Positions 36,173-45,211 are shown, counted from the stretch's first letter. The stretch is DNA of 64,000 bases from CBDANW01 sp965197825 (GCA_965197825.1 CBDANW010000003.1:744001-808000), one strand, 5' to 3'. A program made the numbers and translations. Notes: generated from the sequence alone by a model not told the origin.

Positions 36173-37255
36173 ATCGACGTCAACGCTAGCCCGATCGTAG
36201 TCGCCCTTAGTGGCGGCGTGGACAGCTCCGTGGCGGCATTGCTCTTGCAGCGGTCCGGGGCATCCCCTATTGGTTTATCGATGCAGCTCTACGATCAAAG
36301 GGAGGCCGTTTCGGGTCGGAGTTGCTGCGCGCTGGACGATCTCTACGACGCGCGCCGTGTCGCCTCAATCCTCGAGATCCCCTACTACGTGATGCGGATG
36401 GAGAAGGCGTTCGAGGAGCACGTCATCGAGCCCTTCGTATCGGACTACCTGTCCGGTCGTACACCATCACCGTGTGTGCTCTGCAACAGTTATCTGAAGT
36501 TCGACGAGTTGATGACCCGGGCACGGCAACTGGGTGCGAGCTCGGTGGCTACCGGGCACTATGCTCGTCGGGAGCTAGATGCGGCGACGGGACGCTATCG
36601 CCTGCTCAAGGGGGTGGACGAGGAGAAGGACCAGTCTTACTTCCTCTTCGGCTTGAGCCAAGAACAGCTCGCCACCGCTATCTTTCCCTTGGGACATTTG
36701 AAGAAGGCAGAAGTACGGACGCTGGCCGCAAGTGCGGGGTTGCCGGTCGCCGCGAAGAGCGAGAGCATGGATATCTGCTTCGTTCCCGACGGAAACTACC
36801 AGGGGTTCGTGGAGCGTCGGGCCGAGCCCGTGGCCGTCGGAGGCGCCATCGTGGATGGTGCCGGACGCGTGCTGGGGCAGCACGACGGTGTGCATCGCTA
36901 CACAGTCGGGCAGAGGCGCGGGCTGGGGCTGAGCGCGTCCGAGCCGCTATACGTGATCGATCTCGAGCCCGAGAGCAAGCAGGTCACGGTGGGGCCCCGT
37001 GGGGCGCTGGAAAGAATGATGTTCCACGTCGAGGGTGTGAACTGGACCTCGGTTCGCGCGCCGCGGGAATCCATCCACTGTCGGGTCAAGATTCGGTCTC
37101 GTCACCGAGAAGCCGACGCGAGGCTGCTGCCGCTCGACGAGGACCGCGTTCGTGTCGAGTTCGACGAGCCGCAAACCGCCGTCACTCCCGGCCAAGCGGC
37201 CGTCTTCTACGAGGACGAAGCAGTCTTGGGCGGGGGATGGATCACGAGGGATTAG
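36173..37255 (+). CDS. mnmA: tRNA-specific 2-thiouridylase MnmA, apparent ATC start
   Basis: MnmA makes 2-thiouridine at tRNA position 34. PP-loop ALSGGVDSSVAALL, catalytic Cys in SPCVLCNSYLKFDEL and the second Cys in SMDICFVPDGNYQGF are present, and the C-terminal barrel ends normally. The PP-loop lies upstream of the first GTG (36218), so the real start must be earlier, yet no ATG, GTG or TTG occurs in frame after the stop near 36139. An ATC at 36173 lies 7 bp after a strong AGGAG (36161-36165), giving NH2-xDVNASPIVVALSGG. So the start is either ATC or a base error for ATG. The 3' end overlaps rnc by 4 bp. Confidence 0.85.
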   Translation: MDVNASPIVVALSGGVDSSVAALLLQRSGASPIGLSMQLYDQREAVSGRSCCALDDLYDARRVASILEIPYYVMRMEKAFEEHVIEPFVSDYLSGRTPSPCVLCNSYLKFDELMTRARQLGASSVATGHYARRELDAATGRYRLLKGVDEEKDQSYFLFGLSQEQLATAIFPLGHLKKAEVRTLAASAGLPVAAKSESMDICFVPDGNYQGFVERRAEPVAVGGAIVDGAGRVLGQHDGVHRYTVGQRRGLGLSASEPLYVIDLEPESKQVTVGPRGALERMMFHVEGVNWTSVRAPRESIHCRVKIRSRHREADARLLPLDEDRVRVEFDEPQTAVTPGQAAVFYEDEAVLGGGWITRD

Positions 37256-37989
37256 AAGTCCTCGGCCCCTTCGTTCTGCTGAGTCTCTCTCCGTAGTTTC
37301 TCGAGCGCGATACGGGCGGCGCGCAGCTGAGCCTTCTTTTTGGTCGAGCCGGAAGTATTGGCAAGCGTCCGATCGCCCACGAGCAGATTGACGTGGAACG
37401 TCTTTCGATGCTCGGGACCTTTCTCCTTGATGATCACGTATTCCGCGGGCGGCATGCGGGCCGCTTGCAGATGCTCTTGCAGTTTCGTTTTCGGATCTTC
37501 CACCTCGGCGCTCTCGTCCGCGACTTCCCGGAACAGCTCCTCGTAGAGCGGCTCGATGAACGCTCGGGCCGCGTCGATGCCGGCGTCGAGATAGATGGCT
37601 GCAAGCACCGCCTCCAGGGCGTTCGCCCGCAAAGCTTGTTTGCGTCTTCCTCCCGTCTTCTCCTCGCCCTTTCCGAGGCGGAGGTACTTGGGCAGCTCCA
37701 ATCCGAGGGCGAGATCGGACAGAGCCACCGAGCTCACCAGATACGCTTTGATCTTGGACTTTCGACCTTCGTTTAAGGCGGGAAAACGTTGGTAAATGAG
37801 ATCGGTGACCAAGAAGCCGAGAATTGAGTCTCCGAGAAACTCGAGCGACTCGTTGTGGAGGGAGGATTGCCCTGCCTCGTGTGCGTGGGACTTGTGCGTG
37901 AGGGCGTGCTCGAGAAGAGAGAGGTCTCCGAAGGAATGCCTCAGCTTCTCCTGGAGGGCCTTGACGTCGGACCCGGAGCTAACTGTCAC
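37252..37989 (-). CDS. rnc: ribonuclease III
   Basis: A 245-residue protein with the RNase III signature NESLEFLGDSILG near residue 46, the downstream catalytic Glu in ALEAVLAAIYLDAG and a C-terminal double-stranded RNA-binding domain (DPKTKLQEHLQ, STKKKAQLRAARIAL). It cleaves double-stranded RNA and rRNA precursors. It is convergent with mnmA, sharing four bases of stop region. Confidence 0.95.
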   Translation of the reverse strand: MTVSSGSDVKALQEKLRHSFGDLSLLEHALTHKSHAHEAGQSSLHNESLEFLGDSILGFLVTDLIYQRFPALNEGRKSKIKAYLVSSVALSDLALGLELPKYLRLGKGEEKTGGRRKQALRANALEAVLAAIYLDAGIDAARAFIEPLYEELFREVADESAEVEDPKTKLQEHLQAARMPPAEYVIIKEKGPEHRKTFHVNLLVGDRTLANTSGSTKKKAQLRAARIALEKLRRETQQNEGAEDF

Positions 37990-38348
37990 CGCGGCGTGAG
38001 TAAACGAGAACTCGTCGTTCGCATCGCGACTGCCATTTTTTGATATGCCAGCACGCGTTCCCCCTGTGAGCTTGTCAGCTTGTGCTTGTGAGCGTGAAGG
38101 CCAATGATATTACGTCACTCGTAACAGCACCATGGTTATGTCGTCATGCTGATCCACTCGCCAGGAAGAAGAATGATACAGGGCACTAGCGCCAGGAACA
38201 CCTGGCCGACGCGCCGGTGGAAGAGGAATCGGGCAATCCTCGACCCGAGCCCCGGTCCGGGGGAGCTGGAAGCCAGTTGTTTGGTAGCCATAGATGAGAA
38301 GGGCTTTACGGGTCGCGGGATCGCCTCCGCCGGAAATATAGCACAGGC
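37990..38348. other. intergenic stretch with possible phosphatase scrap
   Basis: No complete gene is supported. On the minus strand at 38117-38165 a short frame reads QHDDITMVLLRVT and stops, which resembles the extreme C-terminus of PP2C/SpoIIE phosphatases; nothing upstream of it is recognisable. It may be a relic or chance. The remainder shows no repeat or RNA signal I can name. Confidence 0.3.
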
Positions 38349-38377
38349 TTGACGCTCTTTCGCCCGTTGGTTATTCT
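38349..38377 (+). promoter_or_regulatory. sigma-70-type promoter for GspC-like gene
   Basis: TTGACG (38349-38354) and TATTCT (38372-38377) are 17 bp apart and lie 21 bp before the ATG at 38399. Confidence 0.6.
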
Positions 38378-38398
38378 GTTCCTCGCGAGATACCGTCA

Positions 38399-39109
38399 AT
38401 GCGTCCCCCCTCTTCCTTGGTGTTGCTAGGGGTCCTCTATGGGCTTTCCTGGCCGGCACCTTGCCCCGCCATGCAATCTGGGCAGGCCGATCAGGCCGTG
38501 GAGGAATCGGCTTCCGACCCAGAGCTTCTTCTAGAGGGTGTCATCGTCGCGTCAGATCCGCAGAGATCGGTGGCCCTGGTTCGTCGATCGGGGGTCAGCT
38601 ACGCGCGGGCCGTGACCGTCGGGGAAACCATCTACGGATTCGAGCTCCTCGAGGTCTCCGGCAGCGGGATCATCGTGCGAGAGGGACAGGAGGTTCTTCG
38701 GTTGAACCTGTCCGGTGAATGGCAGTCGGCACCTGGGACGGCTCCCACAGACTCCATGCCCGAGCCGCCGGTCGAGATACCCGCCTCGGTGAGAACGGAG
38801 CTTCAGCGCTCCTCGGTGGAGGCTCGACTCTCGGAGGAGATGCCGCGCATCTTGACGCAGACCGGTCTCACTCCTCGGGTGCTCGAAGGTCGGGTCAAAG
38901 GGTTCCGCATCACACGGCTACCCCGGGGCACGGTGCTGGACGAGGCGGGGATTCGCACCGGCGACGTTGTGGTGAGCATCAACGAGATCTCTTTGAATAG
39001 CCCCTACACACTCATCGACCTGTACCCACGGCTTCAGGCGGAAGACGAGATCCGCGTTGTCCTGGAGCGCGGCGGCCGGACCGTCACGTATGTCTACAAT
39101 TTCAACTGA
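38399..39109 (+). CDS. GspC/PDZ-like secreted protein
   Basis: A 236-residue protein with a signal or anchor segment (LVLLGVLYGLSWPAPCPA). A GspC homology-region-like domain follows (LLEGVIVASDPQRSVALVRR, AVTVGETIYGFELLEVSGSG), then a C-terminal PDZ-like domain (GFRITRLPRGTVLDEAGIRT, GDVVVSINEISLNSPYTLID). This is the layout of type II secretion protein C, the inner-membrane clamp to the secretin. No other gsp gene is in the window, and the membrane anchor is weak, so it may be a free-standing relative. Confidence 0.75.
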   Translation: MRPPSSLVLLGVLYGLSWPAPCPAMQSGQADQAVEESASDPELLLEGVIVASDPQRSVALVRRSGVSYARAVTVGETIYGFELLEVSGSGIIVREGQEVLRLNLSGEWQSAPGTAPTDSMPEPPVEIPASVRTELQRSSVEARLSEEMPRILTQTGLTPRVLEGRVKGFRITRLPRGTVLDEAGIRTGDVVVSINEISLNSPYTLIDLYPRLQAEDEIRVVLERGGRTVTYVYNFN

Positions 39110-39157
39110 CCGAACCTCACGAATCAGCGGCACGTTCGGACGTCAATAAACGGGATC

Positions 39158-40351
39158 TCAGGACTCAACCTTGCCAGACGTCGATGGCGCTCCGGATTGT
39201 TGATTTGTTGGCGGGAGTGCTGGGGCAAGCAGTCGAAAACCCGTGGGGGCCAAGGTAGCAGTCACCGCGGCCAGCACGACAACGATCGCTCGATCCTCGG
39301 AGTTCAGAAACCCCAATTCCACACCCAGCGTGGCCACGGCAATGATCAGGCTGAGCCGTGCGGATAGAAGAACTCCCGCCGCCAACACTTCACGAAGAGA
39401 GAATCCGCGCAACAGGAGAAAAAAGGACGGGATCACTTTGATGAGGACCGCGCCCAAGAGAACCGCGAGGGCCCGGACGAGGATTCGGGGCTCCAGAAGA
39501 ATGTTGAGCTCGAAACGAATTCCAATGTTGATGAAGAAGATGGGGATGAGGAAGCCGTAGGAGAACCCGTTCAGTTGGTGCTCCAAGGAGCCGCGGTTCC
39601 GGAAAACCACGGCGAACAAGGTCCCGGCCAGGAAGGAGCCGAGGATCGGCTCGACGTCCAACGCCATCGACAAACCCACGAAGGCCAGCATGAGCGCCAA
39701 GCAGGAACGAATTCCCAGCTCTTCGGGATCGTCGCCGGTGAAGAGTCGACGGAAGCGTTCCGGATACCACCAGACGAACAGCTGTAGGGTGCGAAGAACG
39801 ACGACGATCGCAAGGAAGAGCGCCGGAATCTTCAGCAAGTTCCAGCTCACGCCGTGTTCGTGGATCACTGCCAGAAAAGCGACACCCAACAGAGTAAGAA
39901 AGTCTGCTATGATCGCGGACAGGAGTATCGTCTGTCCCAGTGGTGTCGAGGAGCGGCGGGTGTTGCGCAAGGTAGGGACCACCAGGCCGACGGAAGTTGT
40001 GGCCAGCACGATCGTCAGGAACAGACCATAGCCCAAGCGGTGCGTGATCATATAGGAGACGGCGAGCGTCAGCGCGAATATCACGAGACCGGTTCCGATC
40101 TGGGTAATCCCTTGCTCGCTGAGCTTACGAAAGTCGATCTCGAATCCGGCGAGGAACATGAGCAAAAACAGGCCCAGCTCGGCGAAGAGGTCGAGGATTT
40201 CCGAGCCTTGAATCAAGTCGAGGGCCTGGGGGCCCGCCAGGATGCCGAAGATGATTTCTAGGACCACGGCGGGGACGCGTAGGTTTCCGGCGACCAGCGG
40301 CAGCACGAAGACCGCGGCCGCGATCAGGATCAGCGAGGTGGCCTGCTCCAT
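39158..40351 (-). CDS. CPA2-family cation:proton antiporter
   Basis: A 397-residue membrane protein with about twelve helices and motifs of the Kef/NapA-like branch: LVAGNLRVPAVVLEIIFGIL, ELGLFLLMFLAGFEIDF (read in order), TTSVGLVVPTLRN, and FFINIGIRFELNIL near the C-terminal half. There is no RCK/TrkA domain, so it is a simple Na+ or K+/H+ exchanger rather than a glutathione-gated channel. It starts 6 bp after the gamma-glutamyltransferase stop and is co-transcribed with it. Confidence 0.88.
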   Translation of the reverse strand: MEQATSLILIAAAVFVLPLVAGNLRVPAVVLEIIFGILAGPQALDLIQGSEILDLFAELGLFLLMFLAGFEIDFRKLSEQGITQIGTGLVIFALTLAVSYMITHRLGYGLFLTIVLATTSVGLVVPTLRNTRRSSTPLGQTILLSAIIADFLTLLGVAFLAVIHEHGVSWNLLKIPALFLAIVVVLRTLQLFVWWYPERFRRLFTGDDPEELGIRSCLALMLAFVGLSMALDVEPILGSFLAGTLFAVVFRNRGSLEHQLNGFSYGFLIPIFFINIGIRFELNILLEPRILVRALAVLLGAVLIKVIPSFFLLLRGFSLREVLAAGVLLSARLSLIIAVATLGVELGFLNSEDRAIVVVLAAVTATLAPTGFRLLAPALPPTNQQSGAPSTSGKVES

Positions 40352-40357
40352 AGAGAC

Positions 40358-42061
40358 TTAATACCCGATAGCCTTGCCCTGCCGGCGGGGATCCCCCGCG
40401 CCCATCCGCATTTGCGTTCTCGGATCCACAAAGATGCTGTGTGCCGCGCCGATCCGCGCCCTCTCCGCCAGGGTATGTCCCTTGGCGCCCAGGGCTTCTC
40501 GCACATCACGAACCAAACCGTGGCGCTCGAAAAACAAGACATCGGGGAGCCACTGATGGTGGAAGCGGGGGGCGTCGACCGCCTCCTGGATGTTGAGACG
40601 GTGTTCGATCACGTTGAGTGCGATCTGGAGAACGGTGTTGATGATTCTTGGGCCGCCCGGGCTACCGGTTACTAGCAGAACATTCCCATCTTTGAGGATG
40701 ATGGTGGGTGTCATAGCCGAAAGCGGGCGCTTGCCGGCTTCGATGGCGTTGGCCTCTCCCTGAACGAGATTGAACTGGTTCGGCACACCGGGTTTCGAAG
40801 AGAAGTCGTCCATTTCGTTGTTTAGTAGAAAGCCTGCTCCCGGGACAGTGATTCCCGAGCCGAAGAATCCATTCAGGGTATACGAGTTGGAAACCGCGTT
40901 CCCCTCGCGATCCACGACTGAAAAATGAGTCGTTTGGTCCAATTCATGAGGAAACGGATCGCCGGCACCCAACTGACTGGCCAGCGTCGTGCGATGCGGA
41001 TTGACCCCCGCCCGCCGTGTCTCTGCGTATGCTTTGGAGGTGAGGCCGCGAACGGGGATCGTGGCAAAGTCGGCGTCGCCGAGATACTGAGCGCGATCGG
41101 CGAAGGCCCGCTTCATTACCTCGGCTAGGAGATGGAGATAGTCGGATGAGTTGAGCTCGAGGTAGGCGAGGTCTTCCGGCTCCAACATGTTGAGCATTTC
41201 GATGAGGACGATCCCGCCCGAACTAGGAGGACCCATGGCCACAACGGTGTGATCGCGGTATCTACCGAGTAACGGCTCGCGCTCCAACGCTCGATATGCC
41301 TTCAGATCCTCGCGCGTAATGAGGCCGCCGCCTCGGGTCATCCCGTCGGCCATGAGCTCCGCGATTCTCCCCTCGTAGAACGCGGAGGCACCCTCTTCCG
41401 CAATCAGGCGCAACGTTGCGCCGAGCTCCTTCTGGACGAAGATCTCGCCTTCCTCGAAGTGATTTCCGTTGCGGAGAAAGATCCGACGACTCTCGGGAGA
41501 GCGAGAGAGACGCGATGCCGATCCTTCCAGCGTGCGTGCTAGCGCGGGCTGGACAGAGAATCCTTCTTCGGCGAGGCGGATGGCAGGCTTGAGAACGGTT
41601 GGACGCACGAGTCGGCCGTGCTTCTCCAGTGCCAGCAGCAGACCGGCCACCGTGCCCGGCACCCCCACGGAGAGGTAGCCGCGGGTCGAGAGCTCGGGGA
41701 CCACGTCGCCGGCGTCGTCCAGGTACATGTCACGGTGCGCGCGCGCGGGCGCCGTCTCTCGGTAGTCGATGGTGAAGTTCTTTCCGCTCGCTGCCTCATG
41801 GAAAACGAGAAATCCGCCGCCGCCGATGTTTCCTGCCGCGGGGTCGACCACAGCCAGAGCAAAGCCGACTGCTACGGCCGCGTCCACGGCATTGCCGCCT
41901 CTTTTCAAGATGTCGACTCCGACTTGGGACGCGATGGCACTGGCGGAAACCACCATGCCGTGCTCGCCCCGAACGGGTGGTTGGGATGCGGTTTGGGGGC
42001 GGGCACCAATGAGGATGATCGAGAGCAGGGAAATCGCTGCTGACGTTAGTTGGCGAAGCAT
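40358..42061 (-). CDS. ggt: gamma-glutamyltransferase
   Basis: A 567-residue secreted Ntn-hydrolase with signal peptide (AAISLLSIILIGARPQTAS). The self-processing nucleophile is the second Thr of DQTTHFSVVDREGNAVS; the oxyanion and lid regions GSGITVPGAGFLLNNEMDDF and TGSPGGPRIINTVLQ are intact. It hydrolyses glutathione and other gamma-glutamyl compounds in the periplasm. It heads a two-gene unit with the antiporter. Confidence 0.95.
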   Translation of the reverse strand: MLRQLTSAAISLLSIILIGARPQTASQPPVRGEHGMVVSASAIASQVGVDILKRGGNAVDAAVAVGFALAVVDPAAGNIGGGGFLVFHEAASGKNFTIDYRETAPARAHRDMYLDDAGDVVPELSTRGYLSVGVPGTVAGLLLALEKHGRLVRPTVLKPAIRLAEEGFSVQPALARTLEGSASRLSRSPESRRIFLRNGNHFEEGEIFVQKELGATLRLIAEEGASAFYEGRIAELMADGMTRGGGLITREDLKAYRALEREPLLGRYRDHTVVAMGPPSSGGIVLIEMLNMLEPEDLAYLELNSSDYLHLLAEVMKRAFADRAQYLGDADFATIPVRGLTSKAYAETRRAGVNPHRTTLASQLGAGDPFPHELDQTTHFSVVDREGNAVSNSYTLNGFFGSGITVPGAGFLLNNEMDDFSSKPGVPNQFNLVQGEANAIEAGKRPLSAMTPTIILKDGNVLLVTGSPGGPRIINTVLQIALNVIEHRLNIQEAVDAPRFHHQWLPDVLFFERHGLVRDVREALGAKGHTLAERARIGAAHSIFVDPRTQMRMGAGDPRRQGKAIGY

Positions 42062-42125
42062 ATTCCTCCTGCGATAGCTTAGTCCCGACGCGGGGGCGCT
42101 TCAACTTTGGCAAGTCTCGGCCGGC

Positions 42126-42770
42126 TTGCCTGGCGAAGATATCTTCGCGCAGGCGAGAGAGGTCGGGAGCCAGGCGCGGCGTTTCGGTTGGCCCTTTCTC
42201 TTTTTCGCCCTGTGGACCGCCAGCAAGGTGTTCTCGAAAGTCGAGCAAGCGCTCGATCATGTCTTTCAGGTAGAGAAGCGACGCTCCTTTCAGGTCCGCA
42301 AGATCTTGGCCTTCGGCTTCGTCGCCCTGCTGGTGTTGCTTCTCGTGATGATGGTTGCGTTTGCGGGCGTGGTGAACGCGTTCAACCGGTTCCTCGAGAC
42401 CAGCACTTTGGCAGGGACTATATCCAATCCTCTCTACGTTACCTTGAATAGCGCCGCCAGCCGTTACCTGATTCCCTGGTTGATTTCCGTGCTCACGTTC
42501 GGGTTCGTGTACAAGCTTGTTCCGGCGACGTTCGTTCCCGGGCGCGTGGCGTTCGTGGCGGGTCTGGTGACGGGCAGTCTTTGGGAGGTGTTGAAGAACG
42601 GTTTCACTCTCTACGTCGGGCGATTCGCCAACTATCGGATGACCTACGGCGCTTTGGAAGCGGTGGTGGTCTTCGCAATCTGGATCAACCTGTCAGCCGC
42701 TTTGCTCCTGTGGGGAGGTGAGCTGGCCGCCGTTTTGGCGGGAGCGCGCGGGGAAGAGCAGAAGGGCTAA
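42126..42770 (+). pseudogene. YihY/BrkB-family membrane protein, 5'-truncated
   Basis: The 214 residues cover only the C-terminal two thirds of the family: LWTASKVFSKVEQALDHVFQ, membrane segments, LVPATFVPGRVAFVAGLVTG, FANYRMTYGALEAVVVFAIW and the terminal LLLWGGELAAVLAGARG. Family members have about 80-90 further N-terminal residues with two more helices. The first 20 residues here (MPGEDIFAQAREVGSQARRF) are not membrane-like and have no ribosome site. The break lies in the short gap to ggt. It might still be translated, but would be abnormal. Its stop overlaps the ftsB stop by 4 bp. Confidence 0.7.
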
Positions 42771-43201
42771 GGAGTTCCGCGAAGCTCCTGATTGGCCTGG
42801 CTGGCCTGAACGGCCTGACCGATTGAATCGGTGGGTTCCGTACCGACCTCCGCCTCCGTTTCCCGTATCAGAAGGACGATCTCACCTGGCTTGACCAACG
42901 CCAGGTTCTCGCGAGCGAGCCGTTCGACCGCTAGAGGAGATGTCTTCAAGTCCCGGATCTCCCCCAGCAGACTCTGGTTCTGTGCGCGGAGCGTGGCGAT
43001 CTCTCGATCTAGTGACTCAATCTCTTGACGGGCCCGTAGAAGCTCCAGAAGGCCGCGGTCACCGAACAGGGCGTTCAGCATCGAAGCGGCCACAATGAGG
43101 AAGAGGGCGAGGCTCAACGCCTTGCGCTTCAGAGGGACATCTGCCGTCTCTGTCCGCGTCTTGGCGCTTCGCGGTGCCGTCTTGGATCGCACGGGCGACA
43201 T
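42767..43201 (-). CDS. ftsB: FtsB/DivIC-type septum formation initiator
   Basis: A 144-residue protein with a basic N-terminus, one transmembrane helix (ALSLALFLIVAASMLNALFG), a coiled coil (LLRARQEIESLDREIATLRAQNQSLLGEI, read in pieces) and the FtsB-like end ERLARENLALVKPGEIVLLI. It joins FtsL and FtsQ to activate septal wall synthesis. ATG 43201 is chosen; upstream codons to 43297 run into cutA on the other strand. Confidence 0.87.
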   Translation of the reverse strand: MSPVRSKTAPRSAKTRTETADVPLKRKALSLALFLIVAASMLNALFGDRGLLELLRARQEIESLDREIATLRAQNQSLLGEIRDLKTSPLAVERLARENLALVKPGEIVLLIRETEAEVGTEPTDSIGQAVQASQANQELRGTP

Positions 43202-43288
43202 AAGGCTATGGAAGACCTCTATTTTATACCGTAACCCCGTAGGAAATCGCAAAGAGCGGGCGGATTGTGCTACCGTGCCCTCCGTCCC

Positions 43289-43645
43289 ATGTCGCAATAC
43301 CTTCTGGTTCTCACCACCATCGGCAGCGAAGAAGAGGCCGCCCGGTTGGGTAGGAGTCTGGTTGAAAAGCGGCTAGTCGCTTGTGTGAACGACGTGGGTC
43401 CGGTTAGGAGTTTTTTCATATGGAAGGGGAAGTTGCAAGATGATTCCGAACGCCTCCTTTTTATGAAGACGCGCTCCGATCGCTATGCGGAGCTAGAGAC
43501 TGCTCTACGGGATCTCCATCCCTACGATGTCCCGGAAGTCATTGCGATTCCAATCGAGCGGGGATCGAAAGCCTATCTTTCATGGATCGACGCCGCCGTC
43601 CGCAGCGAGCCTGCGAGCGGAGGACAGCGAGCGAACGAGGAGTGA
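43289..43645 (+). CDS. cutA: divalent-cation tolerance protein CutA
   Basis: A compact trimeric ferredoxin-fold protein: MSQYLLVLTTIGSEEEAARL, KRLVACVNDVGPVRSFFIWK, DDSERLLFMKTR and LHPYDVPEVIAIPIERGSKA are standard CutA blocks. The last 14 residues (SEPASGGQRANEE) are outside the family and are encoded by the dispersed repeat at 43612. Its start lies 88 bp from the divergent ftsB start. Confidence 0.93.
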   Translation: MSQYLLVLTTIGSEEEAARLGRSLVEKRLVACVNDVGPVRSFFIWKGKLQDDSERLLFMKTRSDRYAELETALRDLHPYDVPEVIAIPIERGSKAYLSWIDAAVRSEPASGGQRANEE

Positions 43646-43654
43646 GCGAGCACT
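43612..43654. repeat. dispersed repeat, copy 2
   Basis: Begins TGCGAGCGGAGGACAGCGAG, matches 14175-14216 at nearly every position, and continues similar to GAGCGAGCA. Here it is translated as the last residues of CutA and reaches 9 bp past its stop. Confidence 0.6.
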
Positions 43655-43701
43655 GAGAAATGCCTCGCTGCCGATCCACGGTACTGATGCACTAGGAAGC
43701 C

Positions 43702-44841
43702 TCAGACGTTATCCAGGGCCTGTTGCAGATCCGCCTCTAGATCTTCCACGTCTTCGATTCCGACCGAGAGTCGAACCAAGCCTTCCGTCACGCCGAACCG
43801 TAGGCGGTCTTCTACAGGGATGGACGCGTGCGTCATCGTTGCAGGGTGGGAGATCAGGCTTTCGACGCCCCCCAGACTCTCGGCCAGAGAAAAAACCCTA
43901 GCTCCCTCGAGTACTCGGCGAGCGGCTTCCAACGAGCCGGTGTCGAAGGAAAGCATCCCCCCGAATCCGCTCATCTGTTTTTTTGCAACGCCGTGGCCGG
44001 GATGGTCTGGGAGTCCGGGGTAGTAGAGCTTCTGGACCTTGGGATGCTTGGAGAGAAACGCTGTCAACGCAAGGGCGTTCTTGTCGTGACGTTCCATGCG
44101 GAGGGCGAGAGTTTTCGTGCTCCGAAGCAGCAACCAAGAATCGAAAGGCGAGAGAATGGCGCCCACGGCGTTCTGAACGAACCCGAGATGCTCGATGTCC
44201 TCTTGGCGGGCGCCAATCACGACGCCGCCGATGCTGTCACTGTGTCCATTGAGATATTTGGTGGTGCTATGAAGGACGAGGTCCGCTCCCAACTCGAGAG
44301 GGCGCTGGAAATAGGGACTCATGAACGTATTGTCCACCACCACCCGTGCGTCGAACCGATGGGCGAGATCGGAGACGGCGCGGAGATCGGTGATGCGCAG
44401 TATCGGATTAGTGGGCGTCTCGAGAAAGACGAGCTTGACATCGTCGTCCATCGCTTTCTCGACCTCCTCCGTTCGGGAGGAGTCGACGTAACTGAACCGG
44501 ATGCCGAATTGCGTGAGAACGCGCTCGAAGAGCCTGTAGGTTCCGCCGTAGAGATCCTCGGTGACGACCACCCGATCCCCTTGCTTTACGAACGTGAGCA
44601 CCGCGGAGATAGCTGCCATTCCCGAGGCAAAGGCGCGCGCTCCCACTCCTTTCTCGAGGGTGGCGAGGTTGGCTTCTAGCGCCGATCGGGTGGGGTTCTC
44701 AGTGCGCGCGTACTCGTACCCTTGGTGTTTACCGAGGCCCTCCTGGATGTAGGTCGAGGTCTGGTAAATCGGGGTGATGATGGCCCCGGTCGATGGATCG
44801 GGTTTCTGTCCCGCGTGGATGGCGTCTGTGGCAAAGCCCAT
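43702..44841 (-). CDS. Cys/Met metabolism PLP enzyme (cystathionine gamma-synthase/lyase)
   Basis: A 379-residue PLP enzyme. The Schiff-base lysine is in LHSTTKYLNGHSDSIGG; other blocks are YEYARTENPTRSALEANLA, FASGMAAISAVLTF, VVVDNTFMSPYFQRPLELGA and SLGGVESLISHPATMTHASI. The family covers cystathionine gamma-synthase, gamma-lyase and homocysteine synthases, which cannot be told apart safely here. ATG 44841 is chosen because AGGAGGAAA lies 8 bp before it. A promoter candidate is at 44912-44940. Confidence 0.9.
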   Translation of the reverse strand: MGFATDAIHAGQKPDPSTGAIITPIYQTSTYIQEGLGKHQGYEYARTENPTRSALEANLATLEKGVGARAFASGMAAISAVLTFVKQGDRVVVTEDLYGGTYRLFERVLTQFGIRFSYVDSSRTEEVEKAMDDDVKLVFLETPTNPILRITDLRAVSDLAHRFDARVVVDNTFMSPYFQRPLELGADLVLHSTTKYLNGHSDSIGGVVIGARQEDIEHLGFVQNAVGAILSPFDSWLLLRSTKTLALRMERHDKNALALTAFLSKHPKVQKLYYPGLPDHPGHGVAKKQMSGFGGMLSFDTGSLEAARRVLEGARVFSLAESLGGVESLISHPATMTHASIPVEDRLRFGVTEGLVRLSVGIEDVEDLEADLQQALDNV

Positions 44842-44911
44842 ACCGGGTTTCCTCCTGCTGGCAAATTGCAACGAGCAAACGGTGGCGACTACTCGCGAAA
44901 ATCGGGGTATG

Positions 44912-44940
44912 ATGGTAGTCCGGTGGCCCATGAGAGTCAA
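44912..44940 (-). promoter_or_regulatory. promoter candidate for PLP enzyme gene
   Basis: On the minus strand, TTGACT (44940-44935) and TACCAT (44917-44912) are 17 bp apart, about 70 bp upstream of the start at 44841. The -10 is only a moderate match. Confidence 0.45.
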
Positions 44941-45007
44941 AGAGTCGAGTGGTTCTTTACCCTGAACCGAAATCGTCCCTCGTTGTCCGTCATCTACACA
45001 TACCGAG

Positions 45008-45211
45008 TTATTTCGGATCGGGGTTTATTCCCGGGTCGCCATCTGTTAGCTTGAGAGGATATGCCTGCTCTCTGGTGTAGCGGTCTCGCCAAGAGGTTCC
45101 GGCCACGACTTGGCCCAAAAAGAAAAACGCTTGTCCCTCGGCTCGTGCATCCTCGGTAGCTGATAACAGTGTGGCCGTCAGAACGATAATCAAGCTCCCC
45201 GTTTTTCTCAT
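45008..45211 (-). CDS. small hypothetical secreted protein
   Basis: A 67-residue frame starting MRKTGSLIIVLTATLLSATE, which looks like a signal peptide with cleavage after DARAEG, followed by QAFFFLGQVVAGTSWRDRYT. GGGTAGGG lies just before ATG 45211. The mature part would be only about 45 residues and has no recognised family. It fills the gap between the PLP enzyme and thrC. It may be a real small exported protein or a gene relic. Confidence 0.4.
   Translation of the reverse strand: MRKTGSLIIVLTATLLSATEDARAEGQAFFFLGQVVAGTSWRDRYTREQAYPLKLTDGDPGINPDPK

Noticed and set aside
38136..38459. A 107-codon minus-strand frame between rnc and the GspC-like gene
   Set aside because: No homology, no ribosome site, and it overlaps the promoter and start of the GspC-like gene.
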